A stretch of 64,000 nt of DNA. It comes from Loxodes magnus. Its lineage: Eukaryota > Ciliophora > Karyorelictea > Loxodida > Loxodidae. Location: the NCBI GenBank assembly GCA_946699065.1, contig CAMPDV010000233.1:391728-455727 (forward strand). The letters are read 5' to 3'. Shown in pieces: positions 12,461 through 25,700 of the stretch. The notes beneath the pieces were generated by a model. That model worked only from the letters and a program-made list of their open reading frames with translations. It made no database searches and was not told the origin of the DNA. The translations under genes were made by a program, and so were the position numbers. Within the stretch, counting starts at the first letter, position 1. Each line of letters opens with the position of its first letter.

Positions 12461-15400
12461 ATGAACAAAAGATGATGAAGATAAATACAAGCTATTTTAG
12501 CCTTTGGGTTGGTAGGAATTTAATAATAAAGCGAAGAACACAAATAAATTTATTATACAATGCTGTTTCGTAAAATAATATTATAAGACTTCATTTAATT
12601 TCTTAAAGAAGAAATAATATGAAAACTATCAAGTAAATAAAGAAGGCAAAACATAGCTATAAGAATATGCTTAACTAAAATAGTAATAGATATAGAATCT
12701 GATTGTATAGAAAAATTAATTGAAAATATTCTATCTAGTAATGGCTATTAGTTAATCTAAGACTTTAAAAAATTAAAAGATAATTATTTTTAATCTTCTT
12801 AGAAAAATATTATGGAAATATTACTATAACTAAGATGAAAAAAATAATTTAAAAGGCTAAACCTATGAATATGGAAGTATTATATTATCTTAATTATTTC
12901 TAAGGTAAAATCAACCCTTTTAGAGGCTATAATTTAGCTATTTATCTTTTTGTCTTTCATTTATTTTTTATTTAAAATTTTCTATATAGGAATATTATAA
13001 AAATAAATGTATTCGATTTTAATCTTAACTGATGCTTTTTAAAATAGAAAAAGCCAAGCTAATTAAATAAAATTTGGTTTAATAGTTTTTAAATTCACAT
13101 AATATTCCTGCTAGTAATTCAATTAACAATTAACTATTACTAAAGCTATTAATAAATATAATAAAAAGAGTATTAATTAAAAATAAATTTTAGAAAGACA
13201 AGTATCAAAGTATCTACTTGCAAACAATTGAATATATAAGACAGAATAAAAAAGATTAGGCAAATATTATAAATTAATTAATACACTTTTATAAAATTAG
13301 AAATCACTAAAATTACTTTTTTGAATTTTGTCCTTTTAATTCTTTCATAAATTTCTTGCAGCTATTTAAAATTATAAGAAAAGTTCAAATAAACACTCCT
13401 TATTTTATTTAAGACCTTAACTCTGCTTTGAAGAATCTTAAGAAAATATTTATTTTTTATAGATTTATCAAAGTTTATTAAGTTGATGGATAAGAAAAAA
13501 CCTCTTTTGAAAATTATTTAAAATTTTGATCAAATTTTATTTCTAAAAATTAAGCTCTTTTGCAAATATATGGAGCCTTTTATTTTATCTATGTATATGG
13601 AGATAAAGTTCTGAGTTACATTTCTTAAAAAATTATTTTTAATTTGTATTTTACTCTCTAAAAAAATTAAAGTTACACTATCAATTATTAAGATTATTAT
13701 TAGGTAATAATTTAATTTATCTATAACAATTTGCTACATTTTTAGTTCCTCTCCTTATTCTCTTGAAGAATTTTTTAAATAATTTCATATGCTTTAAGCT
13801 TATTTAATTTTAAAAATCAAAAAAATTGAAAATAAATCGATAAAATCCTCGATGAGGAACTATTAAAAGTTTAAGATTGATAGCCTATAATTTTTATTTT
13901 TTCTACATTATTAAATTTACAAGTTACCCTAAACTTTAAAGAACTTGGCTTAGTCAATATAAATACTGAAAAGTTTGATAATTAAATTTTATTGATAGAT
14001 ATATAGTTCTAAGATTTAAATTTGCTCATTTTACTTATAAAGATAAGCTTATACCTAATTTTAACTATTATCTGTATTTTGCATCTTTTTTTATTTATCT
14101 ATATTTTCAAGGTAAATTCTAAGCTAAAAAACTTTATGGAATTAAAAATTAATTCAATTTGAATAAATAGTTCTTCATTTAGCCTCGTAAATAAATTTAT
14201 AACTTCAACTTCGTTGAAAAAAGAAATAACTCTGATTTTCTAACTTTAGCATTCTATTAATTATTAAAGTTGCTTTATTAAAGTCAAATGATAAATATAA
14301 TAAAGGCAAGAGAATTAGATTTAAAATAGTGAATTATTATTTAAGTGATTAAATATTATTGCAATATAATAAGAAGATTGAAATTCGAGTTTTTTGATAA
14401 AAATATAAGTATCCTGATGTTAACTTTTCTAATATTTAAAACACTTAGAATTTAGTTTGAAGATATGAGTCTCTATATAATACTTCTTTGGTGTTTCATT
14501 TTGAAGTTTTAAATTATCTAGAAATTTTAGAAGTTGCTTGAAAAGTTATTTATAAATCAAAAATTGTAAATTTTATTTTTATGAAAAACGATAATTGAAT
14601 TTTTTTTCTAAAAATATAATAATTTTGTTAATTTACACAAACTAAAAGTATCTTATTTTTATAAAAAATATTAAGCACAAGATTTTGATTTAATTCATAA
14701 TAGTTAAATAAAATAATTCCACATTAAAATTAATTAATTAATTAAAATATTAAATATTTTTCTTCTTTTTATAAACTCTTTAATTTTAAAATCTATTCGC
14801 TATATTTTATATTAATTAAGAAATTTTATATTGGAAATATTTTTGCTATATTTTGTCTAATTTTTAGCTAAAATTAAATTTTTTTATTACTAATAATTTT
14901 GTGTTTTAGGGATTTAAAAAAATTTATTTATTTTTATTTTTATCAATTTAAATTTTTTTTCCAAAATGATTAATTTCTAAACTTTTTCAACTAAAAAATG
15001 AATAAAAATTTTAGATGAAAAAAATTGAATATCTAAGCATTATTTTTCTTTTTGGTTTATAATAAACTTTAATTTTTTTAATTAGTTCAAATCAGCTATG
15101 ATATTTATAAGTTATATAAAGCAAAAATATTTTAATCGAAGAAATACAAAAAATAAATTTCTATTGCCTGCAAAATATTTTTAGTGATCATTTATTAATT
15201 ATTTTACTGAAAAAGTCACCAACTAAAATTTTCGATAATTCTATAAATTTAACTTAAAAATAAAGCAATCAACAAAAATGTAAAATTTTAGGATTTTGAT
15301 TTAAATTTGATTATTTTCTCCTGAAAGTAAGGAAGATTTAATTTCATATGCTTTCCTAACTTCTGTAATAAAAAAAATACATAGGAAAAAATTAACTCAT

Positions 15401-18400
15401 AATAAAGAGTGAGATGATAAAGCCATAGGATTAGAATTAAAAAAGCTATTTTAGTAATAAATCTTAAAATTTTTCATTTAGATTTGCCGAACTTCTCAAA
15501 AGTATAAAATATGATATAATTAAATTTACAAATATAGTAATAACTAAAACATTTTTAAGCTAGTTTTTAAATGATAGAATGGCTAAAATATATAAAAATA
15601 TCTAAATAGTTAATTAAATTTTAAAATTATTATTATTGAAGTCCCATTTTTTCAGTAAAATATAAAACTAATTAAAATTAATTTATAAGTGTTTTGATAT
15701 CCTCTATAAGCTTTAGTTAAAAAGACTTATACATAATTGATTCTGAAAAAAATTTATAGATAAACAATTTAGCAAAAATACTGCAAGCCTTTAAGAATAA
15801 GCCACTAAATTTACTTAAGATCTAGATTTTTACTTTAGCTTTTAAAAAATAAAAGAAAGGAGAATAGATGAATAGATGGTTAGACGGAATTGGATCAAAC
15901 TTCAACAATTTTTTTTATTTCTATTTAACTTATTTTGATTATTTTAAATTAATTAACTGGAATTCTTTTAAAAAGGAAAGAGCATCTATCCAAGTTATAA
16001 GGCTTATAATTTACTAGTACTAAATTAAATGAAGAAATTAGAGAGCTAAATGAAATTTGCGTTCAAATAATTAAATGAAAAGGCATTTGACTTTTACTTT
16101 TATCCGAATTTTATTTGATTTAGCATACTTTTTTTATACTAAAATAAATAAAAGTTATCTTATAGGCTAGCTGCTATAAATAATTTCAATTTCAATTTCA
16201 TTTTATTAACTAAAACTTTTCCGTTTTGCTTTAATTATAAATTTTTTCATGGTTTAGATCTCTACACTGTATATTTAATAAGGGAAAAAAAACTAAAACG
16301 CATATCATAAATCCTAAATTGACTAAATTCATTCATAACAATTTACAAAAACAAAAAAGTGAAGGTATTTAAGGTTTATATATGATATGAAGCTTATAAA
16401 ATAAACAAAAATATTTATAAATAAATCTAAGAATATGAAGATAAATTGATTAGCAATTAAAATAATTCTCAATAAAATTTCTTAAAGGACAGCAGCAGAA
16501 TAAATGTGATTTTATCCTAATAAGTTTAACTACTACCCTTACTCTAAATTTTCTTTTTTCCTCTCTTAACCTCTTGCTCTTTTTGATATTTTGATGCTTG
16601 CTAGCATCTTAATTTTTAATTAAGGCTTGCTAAATAAAATTATTTTATTAGGCAAGCCAGGTAGTTTCTTACTAAGTAGCCACGAAAGCTTCACTTTTTG
16701 CAAAGGCCTGTCAAGTGAAACTTCCACACATCACAGCATTGTACAGACTTCAGCTTGAGGTCTACATTTTTATTATTATATTTAAAGTGAATTCTAATTT
16801 CAATGTGGATGATTTAAAAACAATTGTTATTTCATAATTAAAATTCAAAAGTGATTTAAAGATACCTTTAAGTTACCTGATCCAGTTTTTTAAATGTTTA
16901 GCTTATAAAACCTTTACAATGTTTCATTATTTCTACTAAATTTATCTGATCTCGTCATTTTTGCTACCTTAAACGCATTATAAAAATTTCCAAAGTTTTT
17001 TGTTTTTTTTTAAGAAATTTCATTTGGTATGAATAGCAATAAAATCTTAAGAAAATCATAATAAAAAATAAAATAAATGAGAGGTAAAATTAAGATGGAT
17101 GGTTAAAGAACTTTAAGTAATTGAATACTAAAACTCTTTTATTTTTTACTATTTTTATCGAATAAACATATTATTGATATAATCGAGTTTCTTATGAAGA
17201 TAAATTTATTTCTTCATATCTTATTTGTACTGATATTTGATTTTAGAAGGTCTTTAAGCTGAGGCAGCAAACAATTTTTATAAGCATATTTAATCTTTTA
17301 TTTTAAAAGCGAAAATAATTAAAATTTAGAAAATTAAATATAAGATTGAAATATCTATTGATATAAGTAGGTATAAAATTAAATTTTAAGGGAAGGTTAA
17401 TATACTTTTTATAAGGCTATTTTAAAACAAAAATCTAAAATTTAGCAATGAAGAAGTCTTTGAATTCATTTTCATTTTCTTATTTATATTTATATTTAAC
17501 CCCTCTAAAGAGATGAAAATATTTATGATTAATGAAAAATGGTAAATTAGATTTAGAATGAAATTAACATTTTGCCTCTTAATATTTTCGCATTCTTTTT
17601 ATTACAAAAACTTTTTGAATGGTTTAGTTATAAAAGTTAGCTCTGCTTTATATGATCTAAAATTCTAGTTATAAATTTAATATTAAGTGATTAATTATCT
17701 TTAATAGCTGCATTTTTCTTATTGCCAATTTGCTTATAAATAAAAAATCTGAAATTATCTATTTTTACTAAAAATTCATTAAATTTTAGCTTAATTTATT
17801 TTATTTTTGCTTTAAAAAAGCTTGAAGAAATAGGATTCCTAAACTAGATATTTTTTAATACTTAAAGGAATAAAATTATATTATTTAGTTAACTAAAATT
17901 AAAATATGATTATGTTGAAATTTGTATGTATCATGAAATTGGATTTTACTACTAAAAGTTATAAACTGATTTTTCATCGTCTAATGATATGCTTAAAATA
18001 ATTTGGCTTTTATCAAGAATGAATCCGCAAAATTTATTAATAACTAAAAATTTAATCTTCTCCTATAGTTTAAAAATGCCTTTATATTAGTAAGTTATAT
18101 TCGATATCTTCGCTTTTCTTATTTTAATTTTTCAATAAAAAAATTAACTAAATTTCGTTTTGCTTCCTTTTCCCACAAAGTGTTTCTTAATAAAAGAATA
18201 TTAAAAATGTTGAATCAACTATTTTAAAGCCTGTCTATTAATTTATATTAAACCTTTTCTTCTTTAGCTGTAATCTTTCTTCAAATATTTCTAATTTGAT
18301 ATTATTTTGTTTTAGCATTCCATTAATTTAAATAATTAGTTAACTAATATCTAAATTCATATATCATCTTGGGAAAATTTAAAAGTCAGTTTGAAAATTC

Positions 18401-21400
18401 GCCTAACTTTACCTTATATCATAATATTTCTTGGTTAGCTTTTTTATATAAAATTCATTAGAATAAGTTAAATTTAAATTTGATATATTTCTCCTTTCAT
18501 TTTCCAAAATTTTAAAGCAGATAAATTTTATTTTTATCTCTATTAAAAAACTTGAAATAATAGCTTAGAATTTAAATTGAATCAATGCTAAAAGCTCTGT
18601 CACTTTCTTTATTACTTTAGAGATTTTTTGAGAATTTATAGATTGAAATTATGATTATTATTCGAATTTAAACCGTAATTTTAATTCAATTCCTTAGTAA
18701 GCTAAGCAATCAAAATTTTAATTTCTAAATTCTAAAATTTTCAGAAATGAAAACGATAAATTTCATCCTATAATTATAAAATTAAAGATAGAAACAGAAG
18801 TTAGTACCTTGTTTAGCATCTAGAAAGTTATTTATAAAGTGATATATAAATTATTAATGAAAACTCATAAAACTTATTGCAAAAGTTTATAATGATTATA
18901 TAATTATGGGTTTAACTATAAAAAATAATGTTATAAAAGCAACTTTAATTTAAGAAATTTAAGAAATGATTAAATAGAAATTTTTCCCTTTAAGATTGAA
19001 TAAGTTTTATAATTAAAAGTATCTGAAATTAATTTTTCAATCATTCAGCAATTTATGAGAATCATTTTATTTCTAATATTATACCTTCAGTGTTTAGTTA
19101 AGTTCTTAAAGCTAAATTATACTATTTAAGGGAAAATTGTTCTTAAAAAATATTTTTTCTTTGAAGGTAAATAAATTATATAAACTTAGTCAAATTCTTT
19201 CTGTTAAATACAAAAAGTATTTTATTTCTTCCTGAATATCCATATATTTTCAAATCTTATTGCAATATTTCATAATACAAATCATAGTGAACTCTTTTGC
19301 AATTTATACTTATTTTTCTTTAAATTTTTCCAATTTAATTTAAGATTAAATGACCAAATGCAAGGATCGAAATCATTTAACCTCTTAAAGCTAATTTAAC
19401 AAATCTGAAGTTTATCGCAGTTAAACATAACCAGTCATTAAGCCTCTTCATCAATTTTATATTTTATTTAGTGACTATCCTAAAAGAGGCTATCAATTTT
19501 AATTAAGTTATAATTATCTGTATTCCCCTTGTAATATTCATTTTATCATTTTTTTTATTTTATAAATAAATTTATCCTAATTAAATTTTGCTTAGGTAGG
19601 ATTAATAATTTACTTAAAAGTACCTAATGCTTTTGACATAATAATATTTTACTGCTTTGGTTGGAAGATTTAGCATGAAATATATTAATAAAAACTATAA
19701 CAATTGTATGCTTAATTAAGCTTACAGTTGTACATTTATAGATGAGTTTTATACTCTTAAAGTCTTTAATTATTGCTAATATCATTTGTATTAGTGGATG
19801 AGTTTCTCTTATTTTACTTAGTGACTTATTTAGAGTTAGAGCTTAATGAAAGTAGGTTTTCTAGATATTCTTTTATCTTTTAGTAATTTACTTATAGTTA
19901 TCAAATATCCTTGTCAGACAAATTTACAATAACCACTCAATTTTTTTTAGATATAGAGAGCAATAGAATATATAAATAAAAACGCTCTATCAAAGCTTTT
20001 AAAAGTGATTATATTTAAATTAATTAATTAGTTATAAAAATAATCTTGGGAAAGCATAAGTTCAGAAACTATTTTAGGTTTGAGGGGTAGAGATTGTAGT
20101 CTTCAACTGTTGTAATTTACCTTTAAGACCATAGTTAGCAATAGCTTACTTTAAAAAATTAATTTGATCATGTAAAATGAGCAAAGTATATTCCTTTTGT
20201 AAAGAAATGAATGATTATTTTGACTATTTTCCCAAAGACAGGCAACAGCCTAATGATTTTATCATAACTTAAATATAGGCTAAGGATATAGCGTATATTA
20301 AGCTTAATATACTTTTATATAACAAAAACCTTTTAATACTCGCTGGACTAATTTTAAACAAAGGATAGCTATAATTTACAGAAACTAGATATAATTAATC
20401 TATCTCTAAGTTGATTTGTTTTAGATGATCTAAGTATTTGCATCTAATTCTCTTAGTTAAAAAGCAATAAATATAGATTTTAAGTGGATTGGCTATATAT
20501 TTAAATAATAAATTAGTGTTATAGTTATAAGAGAGATAATTAGAAATCACTTTCCTTTTTTATAGATATTCAACTAATATCTCTAGGCTTTAGAGCTATT
20601 ATTTGATCTAACTACTAGAGAAAATGTATAAGCAAGAAACCATTTTTTGACTTTATCAGAATAACTTCAACCAGCAATAAATAAAGAAGGGATGCATTAG
20701 ATTTAAGATATATTTGTGAGCCCACTTTATAAAATTAAAAGGTTTGATTGGCACAAAAATTTCCTTTAATGAAGATTTATTTTATTTCTTTATTTCTAAA
20801 TTATATAGAGCCGTCTTACTTCTTTCATCTGGTTAAATTAATATAAAATTAAATTTTAACTTCTATACAAATATAGATAAATTTCACATCTTCTATCTAT
20901 TTATAGTTATCTATTTCTTTCATTTTGCTAATTATTTTAAAATAGGCTAGGTATTATTACGCTTGCTTATACACAACTTTTATGAGTATTAATAAAAATA
21001 GCTGAAAGTAGATAAATTCTTGCTATTTCGCATTTTCCTTTTTAATTAATAAAAGAGAGGAATATATAAAGAGTTTCTATTAGGCTAATGAATCTCAAAA
21101 TAGATCCTATTTAGATGTAAAATTATATAGGACATATTATAATAAACACCCCTGCTATTTTAATTTCTTTTATTTTTACTAGCTTGGTCTTTTTTCAATC
21201 AGATAGGATATTAATATTGATTCTAACTCGTTAAATCAAAGTTATCTAATAAGCTAAATAGAACAGGTGATTTAAAGATTCTGAGGATATAAAGAAAAAA
21301 ATTTTCTTGGATTTAATAAAATAAATCTTCATTAGAGTTAAGATTTAAGACTCTAATACCATGCTAGAGATAAAGTATTAAAGTTTAGGTTTATATTCAA

Positions 21401-22570
21401 CTATATTAATTAAAAATAATTATTTAGTAGCTGTATTTTACTATAATTTCACATAAGCTTTTTTTATTTTATACCATTTGTTCTTAAATTGATTATTCAC
21501 TACTTATAAAAATATTATTAATCTAATTAGGATTACTAGGCTTGATAGATATTATATATATTTATAAGTCAATCAATTTCAGCTCTATAGTATCATTCCA
21601 TCTTAAGTATTTATAGCTTAAATAGATTTAGTTCTTAAGTAAGAGTCCCTTAGTTGAAGTATTCCAAATGCTTCTTAAAAGATGTTAATCTTAATTAAGA
21701 AATTTAATTTTAGAAATTAGTCATTTTAGCTCTAAGATGCCTTTAGTTTTAAGCATATATTTTATTTATTTTCTTGCTTATAAAATTTGAATTTTTAAGC
21801 TTGTGTCTAATAGAAATTCTTCTTATAAAAGCTGCTAGAAATAAATGATCAAACCTTTGTACTGTCTCTTCTTTTTATTTAAGGTTTTACTTTTATCTAT
21901 CTCTAATACAACAACTTTGGCTAGCATTTTGAAAAGTGTCGATACTTTGTTGATATATTGATAATAATTATACGTATGGTGTTAATTATATCTTCTTAGG
22001 TATTTTTTAAAGTACTTAATATTAATAGCATCATACTTATATGATCTTTATAACTAAAAAGAGTTTAAATTAATATAATAATAATCTATTTGTCTCTGTA
22101 TACTTAGTAAAAGCCTTTAATTCTAGATTAAACATCTAGAAGCTTTTATTTTCATAAAAGTTTGCTTTTTTCAAATTCCAAAAACTTACTTTATAGCTGA
22201 GCTTTTTGCTAAAAGCTTGGTTCTTCCAAAAATGAGTATTTAAATTAGAAAAAGAAAATTGCTGGAAGATATATTTATTCTCTTTCTAGTATAAAGCATG
22301 ATTCTAGGAAATTATACAATAGTAGATACTTAAAAGTTAAGCAAGATATTCATGCATTATTGTAATAAAATGCTATTTATTTGAATATAAAATTGTTAAT
22401 TGATAAAAAATCTAGAATAAGCAATTTTTCTTTTTACAAGAAAAAAGTTATTAAAGAAAGGATCAAACTAAGTTTCCTCAATAAAAGTTGGATAAAATAC
22501 TAAAAAAGAAAATAGACGAAATTTTATGATTTTGATGATTTTAATTGATGAATTATGCTCATATAGCTGA
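12461..22570 (+). CDS. Very long plus-strand coding region, one giant or several hypothetical genes
   Basis: From ATG 12461 (MNKRWWRQIQ) mostly one frame remains protein-like over 10 kb, with occasional shifts fitting tiny introns, e.g. a 19-nt GTTTAT...GAAG candidate near 16374-16392. Strong blocks by G at codon position 1 are 12461-12800, 15302-15450, 15850-16060, 16640-16880, 17230-17560, 20080-20320 and 22190-22260. Examples are SPESKEDLISYAFL, KLNEEIRELNEI, NVDDLKTIVISQLKF and EMNDYFDYFPKDRQ. Candidate stops TGA 17030 and 19848 lie inside it, so a split into two or three genes is equally possible. Around 19.0-19.5 kb the minus strand reads about as well. No domain is recognised; hydrophobic stretches near 19.5-19.9 kb suggest membrane segments. 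It converges on the calcium-channel gene. Confidence 0.3.
16624..16658. repeat. Inverted repeat (near-perfect hairpin)
   Basis: GGCTTGC at 16624-16630 is matched by GCAAGCC at 16652-16658, and the AT-rich inner arms also pair with one bulge, giving a stem of about 16 bp. It lies inside the long plus-strand frame, just before the locally GC-richest stretch (16660-16770). Confidence 0.5.
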
Positions 22571-22734
22571 AGTTTTATTTTTATTTTTCATATTTAAATT
22601 TAATTTATTGCTTGATTTTTTTGCCTGCTTATCATAGATATAAAATCTATATTGTATCATGAAAAAAGCTGAATTTACTATTTGATAAGTATTAGATTCA
22701 ATTAAAACTTAAAAAAGAATGAAATTTCAATCTT

Positions 22735-25700
22735 TCATTTTGAGTCCTAATCTTTTATACTTATGGTCGAATTTACCTCTTTCAGATTTAGAGAGAAACT
22801 TGATTCAATGCATGATCTTGTATTTTAATCTGTAGAAGTCTTCATTGAAGAGTTTTCTTCATTTTAACCTTTAAGGAGATTAAAGTTTTTTATTCTAGGA
22901 GATTCTTATTGCAAGCAATCACTTTCATTTGCATCTATTCATCAACTTGAATTTTTATTTTTTCTTTATTTAATAAACTTACTCTTTAAGATCTATTGCT
23001 ATCTCAGATTCAATGCGTTTCAATTCGATTTCTTTCTCATCGATGTTATTTTATTACTCCTAACAAATAATTTTTTCAAATTTATTGAAATTTTCGTCTA
23101 TTTTTTCCATGTTCACCACATAGTTTTAATCCTAAAAGTCTTTAATTAAATTTTCTCTTTTATTCTTAGATTTAGTACACTTTGCCATTTTCTTTTATTT
23201 CTTTTCTTGATCAATCGCTTTTCTTAAGCGACTATTTTAGTAGAGATTTTATAGGAATTAAGCAACAAATTTGTGAACTCCATCACCTTTTATTTTTTCT
23301 TTCTTTAATTAAGGATACAAATTTACTCATCTAGCATGTAGTTTTTTGAAAACAGGATTCCTACTTTTCATCTGCTTAATTTCCTACTAAGTTATACTTT
23401 TCGGCTATAGTTTGTACTTTAATTTTGCTTTTTCTTAAGCATTTTTTATAATCATATCTTTTCCTGAAAGCCTTAGTGCTTAGTTCCTTTTTTCTTTAAT
23501 TTCTATAAATTTCGTTTGCTCTTCTTTAAAGAAAACTGCTTTTTAAGATAGAGATATACAAACATCTCTATAATGCACTAAGTCATCATAATTTTCATAG
23601 TTAGGAAGATTTAGAGGACCAAGTGTTCTGAAAGCATCAGCGCTTGTTAATACAACTCTCTTGTTTTTAGATTCAATGAAGTTTCTCTTTCTAGCATAAT
23701 ATTATCGTTTGTTGTATTCCAACTCTCGCATGTATTCTTCATCATATATATCAATTTATTTTTCTAGCATTCCCATAGGTTTGTGAATTTCATTTAGTAA
23801 GAAAGCAGTATCTTTAAGACTTACAAAACCTGTTCCTTTAGGATCATATTCAGCTCATTTTTCTCTAAATTCTTGAAATTGATGTGGGTTTATTTCTGCT
23901 TCATTCTAGGCTCTACTAGTACTGAAGCCATCTAAAACTACGGCAACAAATAGGTTCATTATGACTAATGATAAAATTATTTCGAAGCTTATAAAATAAG
24001 GGTAAGCTACTCAATTTCCACAGCCTTTAATACCTTCATTTTAAATATCCTCATAACTTTAATTGCTTCTACACTACTCACCATCATAATCTGATTTATC
24101 AGCACAGTCTTGCATTATTTTATTCCAATCCTCTCCTGTAGCACATCTTAATAAAAGTAGAAGAGTGGAAATGAAATTCTAGAAGTTAGCATTTTTGTTA
24201 AGGTTCTCTCTTAACATAACGTCTGCAAATAGATTTATTCCTAATGAAGCGTAAATAAAGAGTAGCAAAAATACTAAAGCACCTATATTACATATTCCAG
24301 GCAGCATATACACTAAAGTATCTAATAGTACCCGAATATCTTTACTTGCCTTTATCAACTTGAAAACACGAGTGATTCTAAAAGCTCGGAAGACAGTTAC
24401 TATACCACTAATGTTTTGAAATAAATTAAGTTCAGTAATGAGGATTCCAATATCAGTACCAATTACTATAAAAAAATCAAATAAATTCCAACTGCTTCGA
24501 AAATAAGATCAACCTAACCCTGATATTTTAACGAAAGCTTCTATATTGAAAACAGCAGCGAATAATAAATTAAGATTTTCAAGAACTTTTGCATAGGACT
24601 AAGGCTGTTCGTAGTAGTTCATACCCATTATTATAGTATTGCAGAAGATGCATATTAATATAATAATATCAAAATATTTATTTTGGACAAGCTTATACAT
24701 TCATACTCTTCAAGATCTTTCAGGAGGCTTGTAAATTATTAAAGGAGGGCATTATTGCATAAAGCGTTGAATTATTGCTCACTGTTTCTATTGTACTGTC
24801 AAAAGATAGTTTCCTTCAATTGTATCTTTCATACGCTTGAAATTATCTATTATGACTCCTATGAACAAATTGAGGATAAAAATGTTTCCAATAAGCATGA
24901 AGAATATAAAGTAGAAAACTCATCCTTCCTAATTATTTTTTTTAGGTTGCTTATCAATACCAACGGCATCAACACCATTATACATAATTTACAATCATCC
25001 CTCTGAAGTTATCATTTCAAACAAAGCTTCTAAAGCTCAGAAAATATTATCGAAATTTGGATACTCATTTTACCAATTTCCATGCTTAGCTTCACACTCT
25101 TCTTTGTCTGAAACGTCAATATCACATCTATAGAACGTACCCTTGAAAAAGTTAATTCCTAATAAAGCAAAAATAAACAGAGCAATTCCAGTAATTATTG
25201 ATAAATTTACTATTTCAGGGATAGCTTTAAAAAGAGCATTTACTACTATCTTAAGATTTTAATTTCTTGACACCATTCTTAGCGGACGTAAAGCTCTCAA
25301 GGCCCTTAAAGCTTTTAACGATTTCAAAGCTGATGAAGATCCTTAACTTAAAAAAATATTTAGCAAATTAGTAGTGACCACTGAGAAATCTAGTATATTC
25401 CAACCCACTTTCATATAAGGAGGACATGTTTTCTCATTTACTAAGTAATGTATTTTATCGAAGTTCTGATTAATTTTTTCGTTTTGTTGTTACTACCATT
25501 TTTCTTCGCCAAACGTACTACTTTATCTATTTTATTGTATCAGCATTCAAAATTAAGCTTTTTAACATTTTTATGGAGGCATGCTTTGAATATTAGCTGA
25601 GGAGGATTACAAATTCTTGTTAAGACTATTTACTTCTTCTTCAATATCTTGCCAATCTTGAACTGATTCTTGCATCATTTCGTATATTTCCTGATTGAAT

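Noticed and set aside
16660..16770. Spliceosomal snRNA
   Set aside because: I compared it by eye with U1, U2, U4, U5 and U6 signatures and found no match.
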